DNA of 64,000 nt from Elusimicrobiota bacterium (GTDB lineage: Bacteria > Elusimicrobiota > Elusimicrobia > Elusimicrobiales > UBA9959): contig JAPLKI010000022.1 of assembly GCA_026388155.1 (NCBI GenBank), positions 62,001-126,000 on the forward strand, read 5' to 3'. Of this stretch, positions 1 to 7,100 are shown piece after piece. The number at the start of each line of letters is the position of its first letter. The stretch's first letter is position 1. The position numbers and the translations under genes are program-made. The notes under the pieces are model-generated. The model was not told the origin of the DNA, ran no database searches, and saw nothing but the letters and a program-made list of their open reading frames with translations.

Positions 1-764
1 GACGAAACCACGGCGCCCACTATCGCTCCCAGGTAAGGCACCAGGCTTGAAATCCCGATAAGGATGGCGATAAAAGCCGAGTAATTAAGACCCAGCATCA
101 TAAGACCGGCGAACGCGATCAGGAAAATAATAAACGCCTCAGTCAGTATTCCCCGAAGGTAATTGCCGAGCGAGGCGTCAATTCTTGAAGCGATATGCAG
201 CACCAGTTCCGCGTGCTGTGCGGGAATATGGTCAAGCAGGTAATCTATAAGCCCTGCGCCGCCCAGAAGTATGAAGAAAGTGATAAAGGGGACCACAAAT
301 AAAAGCGTCAGCGCGGGTAAAAGGCCGATCAGAAAAGGCGGTACCGCCTCCATGTAATGCATAAGTTTCTCGTCCAGCTTCAGCGAGGCCGCGAAAGGGT
401 ATTTATTTATAAGCGTGGCGTTGAAATTAACCATGAATTTTTGTATGCGCTCCGCGTAAAGCGGCCACGACTGCTGCAAGGTTTCAATTTCAAATGAAAG
501 GAAATGGAAGAGGAGGTAAATGATGACAAAGATGGCGGTTCCCGCCGTAAGGTATAGCCCGATCACGGCGTAACTCCGTTTGATGCCGCGCACTTCGAAA
601 TATTTTATCACTGGGCTTAATATATAGGCGAGGGCGGCGCTTAAAATAAACGGAAATACCGCGCCCCTGGCCAGCACGATCAAAGCTAATCCGGCCAGCA
701 CCAAAAATATCGGCAGCAGGTATTCCGAATAGCTTTTTTTCTGTGTTGTCGTTTCGCTTGTCAT
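1..764 (-). CDS. AI-2E family transporter (permease), 3' part beyond window
   Basis: A 254-codon open frame runs off the left edge. The product is a polytopic membrane protein: hydrophobic segments near residues 17-35, 38-50, 63-85 and 145-170, then the LGNYLRG block followed by more hydrophobic segments and SSLVPYLGAIVG. This order fits the AI-2E/PerM exporter family (PF01594), whose members are usually about 350 residues, so roughly 100 residues are missing. The substrate cannot be told; family members have been linked to autoinducer-2, sodium/proton exchange or other solutes. The ATG overlaps the stop of the cyclic-nucleotide-binding gene (ATGA), so the two are translationally coupled. It is the last visible gene of a minus-strand operon starting near 1500. 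Confidence 0.82.
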   Translation of the reverse strand, partial: MTSETTTQKKSYSEYLLPIFLVLAGLALIVLARGAVFPFILSAALAYILSPVIKYFEVRGIKRSYAVIGLYLTAGTAIFVIIYLLFHFLSFEIETLQQSWPLYAERIQKFMVNFNATLINKYPFAASLKLDEKLMHYMEAVPPFLIGLLPALTLLFVVPFITFFILLGGAGLIDYLLDHIPAQHAELVLHIASRIDASLGNYLRGILTEAFIIFLIAFAGLMMLGLNYSAFIAILIGISSLVPYLGAIVGAVVS

Positions 765-1252
765 CGGGCGGGCGGCCTGTCTATATAGGTCCGGAGCCTG
801 GCGGACAGTATCTTTGCCAACTGTGAAGCTATAACCACGCCTATTTTCGGCCTGGCAAAAAACAGCGACTCCAGTTTTATCTTAAACAGCATAAACACCC
901 TGGTTTCCTCAAGGGCGCAGGCGGTTGCGGTGCGGGGCATTTCCTCCAAAAGCGCCATCTCGCCGAAAAATTCCCCGGGCTGCACCTCCGCTATCAGCTC
1001 GTTTTTTTGTGTTACCGGGTCCAGGCGTGACAGGGCGATCTTTCCGGAAAAAACTATGAACAGCGCGCGGCCTATATCGCCCTGCGTGAATATGATCTCT
1101 CCCTTAAGGTAAGTCCGCTCCTGCAGATTTTCAAGCACATGTATCAGACTGCGCTTGTTTATGCCTTCAAAAAGACGTATGCGCTTTAAGAAGACCAGTT
1201 TTGAGAGGACATCTTCGTCGTAAAGCTTGTTGAAAAAGTTGAATATTTTCAT
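761..1252 (-). CDS. Cyclic nucleotide-binding (Crp-type sensor) domain protein
   Basis: 163 residues, almost all of it one cNMP-binding beta-barrel (PF00027). The phosphate-binding cassette is visible as FGEMALLEEMPRTATA near residues 96-111, with the conserved Glu and Arg that contact a cyclic nucleotide. No DNA-binding helix-turn-helix follows, so this is a stand-alone sensor or a subunit acting on a partner, not a Crp-type transcription factor. It overlaps both neighbours by ATGA (small membrane protein upstream, AI-2E permease downstream). That suggests the three form one coupled operon and that it may gate the permease. The ligand and the partner are inferences. Confidence 0.8.
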   Translation of the reverse strand: MKIFNFFNKLYDEDVLSKLVFLKRIRLFEGINKRSLIHVLENLQERTYLKGEIIFTQGDIGRALFIVFSGKIALSRLDPVTQKNELIAEVQPGEFFGEMALLEEMPRTATACALEETRVFMLFKIKLESLFFARPKIGVVIASQLAKILSARLRTYIDRPPAR

Positions 1253-1500
1253 TTTTTTGTGAATAGCCCGTAAACCGCCTGAGCTATCCTGAACCAGCCC
1301 GAAGCAACGCCGCTTGAAACTGTTTTTACGGCGTTGACAATAGGGTCAAGCGCGGTCAGTTTGCTGTCGGCGTTCAAGGCCAGGTATTCCACGGCCCTGG
1401 CGGTGTTCCTTACCTGCGCGAGTGTAAGTATAGCCTGCACGGCCAGCGCCACGAACATGACAGTGACTGTAACGGCGCAAATAACCAAAGTGATCGACAT
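1249..1500 (-). CDS. Small single-pass membrane protein, DUF948-like
   Basis: 83 residues from the ATG at 1500, reading MSITLVICAVTVTVMFVALA at the start: one transmembrane helix, then an amphipathic region and a short basic end. I prefer this ATG to the one at 1533, because GGGAG lies 7 nt upstream of it while the 1533 start has no ribosome site. The layout of an N-terminal helix followed by VRNTARAVEYL and a Val/Ala-rich helix resembles DUF948 general-stress proteins, but the match is weak. It is the first gene of the operon with the cNMP-binding protein and the permease. No function is assigned. Confidence 0.6.
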   Translation of the reverse strand: MSITLVICAVTVTVMFVALAVQAILTLAQVRNTARAVEYLALNADSKLTALDPIVNAVKTVSSGVASGWFRIAQAVYGLFTKK

Positions 1501-1592
1501 GTGTACGCTCCCAAAAAGCAGATTTGGTTCCATTATTCAAAGTATATAAAATAAATCAGGGGGCGGAACACTTTTTATAAGGGCGGGCGCGG

Positions 1593-2564
1593 TCAGGGTT
1601 CCCTTGAAAGTTCTTTCTCGGAAACGGCGCAGCGGAAGCCTATGTCGTCGTTAGGCTGGCGCGTGCTGGCCCTGTTGCCGGACCGCGCCGAGTTTGCGTC
1701 GGAAGCCCAGGAGCCGCCCCTTATGACGTGTTCGCGTCCTGTTTTCGGGCCCTGGGGGTTTGTGACGAAGCGCAGGGCGTAATAATTCTTATCGTAGAAG
1801 TCGGATACCCACTCCCATACATTGCCGTTCATGTCGCTCAGGCCGTAATTGTTAGGCTTCCTGGTTCCCACGGGATGAGGCACTTCCCCGGAATTGGTTT
1901 CCAGCCAGGCAAATCCCTCCGCCGAGTATGGGGAGTCGCCGAATGAGTAGGCCTCATTCGAACCGGCGCGGGCTGCGGCCTCCCATTCCGCCTCGGTGGG
2001 AAGGCGCTTCTTCTTCCAGCGGCAGTAGGCGGCAGCGTCATCCCATGTGACGCCGAACATGGGGCAATTGTGGCAGTGCTTGATGATGTCCGCCAAGTGC
2101 CGGTAATACTTGTCGGAACCGGTGGAGATGTTGAACTTGCCTCCGGGCTTCACCCATTCCGGGTAATTGCCGCGCATAGCGCGAGTGAACTGCGTGTAAT
2201 CGTCTATGGTGACTTCTGTCTTGTCAATATAGAACGGGTCAAGCATTACGTCCGCGACGGGCTTTTCGTCAGGGTCACCCAGGCCTTCCGGTGAGCCGCG
2301 GCGGTACTTGCCCCCAGGCATGGGCGCCATGCCGGCAGCCTTTTTAAGCAGTTTTTCCTGCATGATGTTCGCAAGATAATGGCGCGCGGAGTTAAGGCAT
2401 ACGCCGCAGGCCGGGTCTGCGCTTTCGCTCTGAATATATTCCAGCAGTTCAGACTTTGCGGCATCGCCTCCGGAAGACAGCGCGCGAAGCGGAACCGCGC
2501 AGACCGGGAGCAGCGCGGAAAAAAAGAAAAATATGCGCATCGGGAGGATATTTTGTTTTTTCAT
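1593..2564 (-). CDS. Exported SUMF1/FGE-fold protein lacking the catalytic cysteines
   Basis: 323 residues. An N-terminal hydrophobic stretch (about 10-28) looks like a signal peptide. A formylglycine-generating-enzyme-like domain (PF03781) follows: PGGKYRRGSPEG near 85, FYIDKTEVTIDDY, RLPTEAEWEAAARAG, LSDMNGNVWEWVSDFY, VIRGGSW and a final GFRCA. In true FGE two cysteines lie shortly after the RGGSW block; here that stretch reads SWASDANSARSGNRAS and has none. So it is unlikely to oxidise sulfatase cysteines and belongs to the large non-catalytic or regulatory group of this fold. It stands alone on the minus strand, divergent from ileS. No ribosome site is obvious at the start. Confidence 0.78.
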   Translation of the reverse strand: MKKQNILPMRIFFFFSALLPVCAVPLRALSSGGDAAKSELLEYIQSESADPACGVCLNSARHYLANIMQEKLLKKAAGMAPMPGGKYRRGSPEGLGDPDEKPVADVMLDPFYIDKTEVTIDDYTQFTRAMRGNYPEWVKPGGKFNISTGSDKYYRHLADIIKHCHNCPMFGVTWDDAAAYCRWKKKRLPTEAEWEAAARAGSNEAYSFGDSPYSAEGFAWLETNSGEVPHPVGTRKPNNYGLSDMNGNVWEWVSDFYDKNYYALRFVTNPQGPKTGREHVIRGGSWASDANSARSGNRASTRQPNDDIGFRCAVSEKELSREP

Positions 2565-2700
2565 GCGTAAATTACGGAAAGGACAGTACCTTGACCTTAT
2601 ATATAGTGACGCTAATTAGCTATTATAATATTTTTATAAGGCCGTTGCGAAACCATAAAAAATGTCAGTCCGGAATAGACCGCGTCGGTTCCCTTTTTTG

Positions 2701-2706
2701 TATAAT
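2701..2706 (+). promoter_or_regulatory. -10 box (TATAAT) directly before ileS
   Basis: TATAAT is followed by exactly 7 nt (CTAGGCA) and then the ileS ATG, which places a standard transcription start at 2713, one base before the codon. No Shine-Dalgarno sequence is present, so the ileS mRNA would be leaderless or nearly so. No good -35 hexamer is visible. Confidence 0.55.
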
Positions 2707-2713
2707 CTAGGCA

Positions 2714-5521
2714 ATGACCATCGAAAATGTTGATTATTCAAAGACCGTTTTCCTGCCTAACACCTCTTTTTCCATGAGGGGGGACTTGCCCAAAAAAGAG
2801 CCCGGCATACTTGAATTCTGGAAATCCAGCGGCCTTTACGGGAAAATGCTGGAACTGCGCAAAAATTCAAAACCCTATATCCTCCACGACGGACCGCCCT
2901 ACGCCAACGGCCATCTCCACATGGGCCACGCCCTCAACAAGATCCTGAAAGATATTCTGATAAAGTCCCGCTGTCTCACAGGCCATTATACGCCTTATGT
3001 TCCCGGCTGGGACTGTCATGGACTGCCGATAGAACAGCAGCTTTTAAAGGAGCTTAAAATCGGGAAAAGGCACATAGACGATGTGCCGGCTTTCCGGCAA
3101 AAGGCCAGAGAATTCGCCGGCAGATTTATTGACATACAGCGCGAAGAATTTAAGCGCCTGGGTGTTTTTGGGGACTGGGATAACCCTTATGTCACCATGT
3201 CCAAAGACTATGAGGGCACGGTAATACGGGCTTTCAGGGAGCTGCTTGAAAAAGGCTATATCCACCGCGATAAAAAAACCATTTTCTGGTGTGTTTCCTG
3301 CGAGACCGCCCTTGCCGACGCGGAGGTGGAATATCACGACCATAAATCCCCCTCTGTTTATGTAAAGTTCCGGCTGAAAAATATGCCGGTAGGTATTGTT
3401 TCCGGCGCGCGCGGCGGCTATATCGTTATTTGGACCACCACCCCATGGACGCTTCCAGCCAACATGGCTGCCGCTGTTTCGAAGGATGAAAATTACCGCG
3501 CGCTTGAGTCCGCTGGCGAAACTCTTTTTGTGGCCGATAAACTGGCCGACGCGTTTCTCGCTGAAACCGGGCTTGCGGCTGTAAAAGGCGCGTGCGTGTC
3601 CGGCGAAAAACTGGTGAGCCTGAAATATGCCCATTGCCTTGAGCCGCATTTGCCTGAAAACAGGCGCTTTGAGCGGCCGGTGATCGCCGCTGATTTCGTC
3701 GACATGTCCACCGGCACCGGCATCGTGCATATAGCTCCCGGCCACGGAGAGGAAGACTTCCACGCCGGAAAAAAGTGGGGCCTTGAGATCTTCTGCCCGG
3801 TTAAAGCCGACGGCCGCTTTGACAAAGACGCCGGAATTTTTGAGGGGCTTAAAGTATTCGAATCTAATGAAAAGGTGGCCGAAACCCTTAAAGCCGACGG
3901 TTTGCTTATCTCCTTGAAAACCATTGACCATAGTTACCCTCATTGCTGGCGCTGTAAGCAGCCGATTATTTTCAGGGCCACGGAGCAGTGGTTCCTTAAG
4001 GTCGATATGCAGGGCTTGCGGGAACGCCTGATAAAAGAGGCCGAGAATGTCCAATGGCTGCCGGCCTCCGGCCACGAGCGTATGGTCTCCATGCTGAAAA
4101 TGCGTCCGGACTGGTGCTTGTCAAGGCAGCGCTTCTGGGGCACGCCTATAGTGGCTTTTTACTGCACGGCCTGCGGCAAGCCCCAGACCGACAGCGCTGT
4201 GCTTAAAAAAATCGAGGACCGGGTATTTGCCGAAGGCAGCGATTTCTGGTTTTCCGAAGCGCCGGAAAAACTTTTGCCGGCGGATTATAAATGCGGGTGC
4301 GGCGGCGGGGAATTCCGCAAAGAGAAAGATATTCTGGACGTGTGGCTTGATTCCGGGGTTTCCTGGTACGCGGTGCTCAAAAACGGAAAACTGGGAAAAG
4401 ATTTTTATCCCTGCGATCTGTACCTGGAAGGCTCGGACCAGCACCGCGGCTGGTTCCAGACCTCGCTTATCCCTTCCGTGGCGCTGCACGGGCATGCGCC
4501 CTATAAAACTGTGCTTACCCACGGCTTTTTGCTGGACGATAAAGGCCGCGCCATGCACAAGTCCATGGGCAACGCGGTGGAGCCGCAGGAAGTTATAAGC
4601 AAATATGGCGCCGAGGTTTTGCGGATTTGGGTGGCGCTCGCCGATTATTCCGAAGATGTGAGCATTTCGGAAAAGCTCCTCGCCGGTCCGATAGACACTT
4701 ACCGCAAACTCCGCAATACCGTGCGCTATATCCTTGGGAACCTGAGCGACTTTAATCCGGAGCGGCACTCTGTGGCGCATGAGTTCCTGCTTGAAACCGA
4801 CCGCTACATGCGCGCTCGGCTAGCTGAACTGTCCGCGAACGTGGAGGAGCATTACAATAATTTCCAGTACCGCTCCGCCATAAGAGCGGTTGCGGATTTC
4901 TGCATACTTGACCTGTCGGCTTTCTATCTCGATTCGCTCAAAGACCGGCTTTATACCCTGTCCGCCGATAACCCCGCGCGGCGTTCCGGCCAGACCGTGC
5001 TTTACGATACGCTTATGGCCGTGCTGAAAATGATAAGCCCCGTGCTGTCTTTTACCGCTGAAGAAGCCTGGCAGACGGCGAGAAAGGAAATCGCCCCGGG
5101 TCTTGAAGAAAGCGTTTTTTTAAGCGACTATCCCCGCTTCCCGGCTGCCTGGCTGGACAGGTCCCTGCTTGAAAAATGGGAACGGATAATGCGTGTGCGC
5201 GAACAGGCCACCAAGGCCATAGAAGAATTGCGCAAAAACGGCACGGTGGGCTCTTCGCTTGAGGCGAAAGTCATTTTCAGAACTTCAAAAGAGGAAACAG
5301 CCGCTTTTATACGCGAAAATGAGGCCTTGTGGCCGCAGGCGCTTATAGTTTCAGAGTGCGCTTTGGAAAAGGATCCCTCCGCCGGAGAGCTTGAAATAAA
5401 GGTTTTGCAGGCGGAAGGGGAAAAGTGCCCCCGTTGCTGGCAGCGCAGAAAAGACATAGGCCTGAACGCGGCGCATCCCGGGGTTTGCGCGCGCTGCGCC
5501 GCCGCGCTGGAAGAAAAATGA
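2714..5521 (+). CDS. ileS: Isoleucine--tRNA ligase
   Basis: 935 residues, full length for the bacterial enzyme, which charges tRNA-Ile in the cytoplasm. The class I signatures are clear: PPYANGHLHMGHA (HIGH region) near residue 58, and RAMHKSMGN (KMSKS region) near 612. Between them is the CP1 editing domain, with GTGIVHIAPGHGEEDF and the TTTPW motif. The C-terminus carries a zinc-knuckle of two CxxC pairs (CPRCW and CARC), typical of the eubacterial form. The stop codon overlaps the lspA start (ATGA), so the two are one operon, an ileS-lspA order common in bacteria. Confidence 0.98.
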   Translation: MTIENVDYSKTVFLPNTSFSMRGDLPKKEPGILEFWKSSGLYGKMLELRKNSKPYILHDGPPYANGHLHMGHALNKILKDILIKSRCLTGHYTPYVPGWDCHGLPIEQQLLKELKIGKRHIDDVPAFRQKAREFAGRFIDIQREEFKRLGVFGDWDNPYVTMSKDYEGTVIRAFRELLEKGYIHRDKKTIFWCVSCETALADAEVEYHDHKSPSVYVKFRLKNMPVGIVSGARGGYIVIWTTTPWTLPANMAAAVSKDENYRALESAGETLFVADKLADAFLAETGLAAVKGACVSGEKLVSLKYAHCLEPHLPENRRFERPVIAADFVDMSTGTGIVHIAPGHGEEDFHAGKKWGLEIFCPVKADGRFDKDAGIFEGLKVFESNEKVAETLKADGLLISLKTIDHSYPHCWRCKQPIIFRATEQWFLKVDMQGLRERLIKEAENVQWLPASGHERMVSMLKMRPDWCLSRQRFWGTPIVAFYCTACGKPQTDSAVLKKIEDRVFAEGSDFWFSEAPEKLLPADYKCGCGGGEFRKEKDILDVWLDSGVSWYAVLKNGKLGKDFYPCDLYLEGSDQHRGWFQTSLIPSVALHGHAPYKTVLTHGFLLDDKGRAMHKSMGNAVEPQEVISKYGAEVLRIWVALADYSEDVSISEKLLAGPIDTYRKLRNTVRYILGNLSDFNPERHSVAHEFLLETDRYMRARLAELSANVEEHYNNFQYRSAIRAVADFCILDLSAFYLDSLKDRLYTLSADNPARRSGQTVLYDTLMAVLKMISPVLSFTAEEAWQTARKEIAPGLEESVFLSDYPRFPAAWLDRSLLEKWERIMRVREQATKAIEELRKNGTVGSSLEAKVIFRTSKEETAAFIRENEALWPQALIVSECALEKDPSAGELEIKVLQAEGEKCPRCWQRRKDIGLNAAHPGVCARCAAALEEK

Positions 5522-5967
5522 AAAACCCTTTAACTCCGGCCGTGATCGTGGTCGTTTTTTTTCTGGACAGGGCGGCCAAATATCTGGCCCTTAACTACCT
5601 GCAGCTGAGGCCGCTTAAGTTAGCGCCTTTTTTTAAACTTACTTATGTGGAAAATACCGGCGTTGCTTTCGGCATGTTCCAGGAGCGCAACGCGGTTTTC
5701 CTCGCGCTCTCGGCCGCGCTGGTGGCGGGCCTGCTGCTTGCAAGAAAAAAACTGACCGCGCACGGCCCCGTGGCCGAGTTGGGCCTTGCCATTGTCCTTG
5801 GCGGGGCTTTGGGTAATATTTACGATCGCATAGCCTACGGTTTTGTGGTGGACTTCTTTGACCTTTCTTTTTTTCCGGCGGTATTTAATGTGGGCGACAG
5901 CGCTATTACCGTGGGCGCCGCGCTGCTGGCCTGGGGAATGAGGGATAAGGCGGGGGATAGAGGTTAG
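5518..5967 (+). CDS. lspA: Lipoprotein signal peptidase (signal peptidase II)
   Basis: 149 residues from the ATG overlapping the ileS stop; the reading frame extends upstream inside ileS, but this start gives the normal family length. It is an inner-membrane aspartyl protease that cleaves prolipoproteins before the lipidated Cys. Four hydrophobic segments are visible. The catalytic aspartates are those in GNIYDR and in FNVGDSAI, and NTGVAFG matches the conserved NTG-AF motif. Likely substrates nearby are the lipoproteins starting at 6064 and 9587. The last codons and the stop (GDRG-stop) lie in the 5' arm of a palindromic repeat, so the C-terminus has probably been reshaped by it. Confidence 0.95.
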   Translation: MKNPLTPAVIVVVFFLDRAAKYLALNYLQLRPLKLAPFFKLTYVENTGVAFGMFQERNAVFLALSAALVAGLLLARKKLTAHGPVAELGLAIVLGGALGNIYDRIAYGFVVDFFDLSFFPAVFNVGDSAITVGAALLAWGMRDKAGDRG

Positions 5968-6047
5968 TGGTTAGCGGATAGAGTTTGCGGAAATAAGAAA
6001 TTCCTTCCCTAAACCCCTATCCCCTGACCCCTCTACTCTTTAAACTG
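5951..6047 (+). repeat. Word-repeat palindrome A (GNGGNTA words)
   Basis: The 5' arm is tandem 7-mers (GGGGATA, GAGGTTA, GTGGTTA, GCGGATA), the core is AAGAAATTCCTTCC, and the 3' arm is complementary 7-mers (CCTAAAC, CCCTATC, CCCTGAC, CCCTCTA). The left arm contains the lspA stop codon. No T-run follows, so it is not a typical terminator. Confidence 0.75.
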
Positions 6048-6063
6048 ACGACAGGGGAAACTT

Positions 6064-7035
6064 ATGATAAAGTTTTTTTGTTTTGCGGTTTTAACCGCTC
6101 TTGCCGGGTGCAACCGGGATCCGCAATATTATTTTGAAGAGGGTAACAGGCAGGCATCCGCGGGCAGGTTTGAAGAAGCTATTGCAAATTACAACCAGGC
6201 GGTCATTCTGAAAAGGGGATTTCCGGAGGTGTTGACCTCGCGCGGGCTTGTTTACGAAAAAATGGGCGACCGCCAAAAAGCCGTGCTTGACTATAAAAAA
6301 GCCATTGACGCGGCCCCTTCTTACATGCCGGCCTACAACAACCTTGCCGCCATCTACCTTGAGGAGGGTACTTACCAGGAGGCGTACAAATATCTGACAA
6401 GCGCCATTCAGTTGGACCCCGAATATATTTACGCGCGCCTGAACCGCGGCATACTTTTTTACCACAAGGGCGACTGTGCCGCCGCTGTGCCCGACCTCTC
6501 AAGAGTCATCGCGAAAGACGCTTCCATGGGTCTGGCGCTCTATTACAGGGGCCTTTGTTACAGGAAGATGCGCAATCTCACCGGAGAGCTTGGCGATTTC
6601 AGCGCTCTGCTGGCTCTGGATAAAAAATCGGCCACAGCCTGGTTTGAAACCGGCAGGAGCAAATTATCGTTCGGGGATTACGCGGGCGCGGCGGAAGATC
6701 TGCAAAAAGCGGTTCAGCTTAAAGCGGGTGTTTACGGTTATCACTACGCTTTGGCGCGGGCTCTTGCAAAGCTTGGCAACTATAATGGCGCGCTGGCTAC
6801 CGCTGATAAAACGTTGGAATTGAAAAATGATTACGCGCCGGCTTACGCCCTGAAAGGGGATATTTTCGCCCGTATGAAGAATAAGGCCGGCGCTGTGGAG
6901 CAATACCTGAAAGCGGCGGAACTGGCGCCTGAAAACGCCTCCTTTTACCGCGCCCTGGCAGCCTCTCTTGAACAAAAGCGTCCGCAGCCCGCACCCAAAA
7001 AACACAAGGGCGGAAGAAACAGCCGTAGCCGGTAA
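6064..7035 (+). CDS. TPR-repeat lipoprotein
   Basis: 323 residues. A short signal peptide ends in a lipobox, LAGC, with the lipidated Cys near residue 16, so the protein should be processed by LspA and anchored to a membrane. The rest is about eight tetratricopeptide repeats (for example YFEEGNRQASAGRFEEAIAN, AYNNLAAIYLEEGTYQEAYK, YALKGDIFARMKNKAGAVEQ), ending in a basic tail. TPR lipoproteins scaffold protein complexes; the partner here is unknown. ACAGGGGAAACTT before the ATG gives a weak ribosome site. The stop codon falls inside the next palindromic repeat. Confidence 0.9.
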   Translation: MIKFFCFAVLTALAGCNRDPQYYFEEGNRQASAGRFEEAIANYNQAVILKRGFPEVLTSRGLVYEKMGDRQKAVLDYKKAIDAAPSYMPAYNNLAAIYLEEGTYQEAYKYLTSAIQLDPEYIYARLNRGILFYHKGDCAAAVPDLSRVIAKDASMGLALYYRGLCYRKMRNLTGELGDFSALLALDKKSATAWFETGRSKLSFGDYAGAAEDLQKAVQLKAGVYGYHYALARALAKLGNYNGALATADKTLELKNDYAPAYALKGDIFARMKNKAGAVEQYLKAAELAPENASFYRALAASLEQKRPQPAPKKHKGGRNSRSR

Positions 7036-7078
7036 TCAGTGTCCGGTAACCGGTCACTGATTACTGGTTACCGAATAC
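7030..7078 (+). repeat. Word-repeat palindrome B (GGTAATCAGTG arms)
   Basis: GTAATCAGTG and CACTGATTAC are perfect inverted arms around TCCGGTAACCGGT, itself nearly palindromic, with GGTTACCG further out. The stop codon of the TPR gene (TAA, 7033-7035) is part of the left arm. It has the same kind of placement as the other intergenic palindromes but a different word. Confidence 0.7.
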
Positions 7079-7100
7079 CGTTGTCCTAAAAGATAAATTA

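Noticed and set aside
2591-2629. Promoter TTGACC with TATAAT in the ileS upstream region
   Set aside because: The spacing is 27 nt; the TATAAT at 2701 is better placed.
3044-4075. Long antisense frame within ileS
   Set aside because: It mirrors the ileS coding frame, has no protein features and no ribosome site. The same holds for the antisense frames in thrS (13978-15462) and rfbB.
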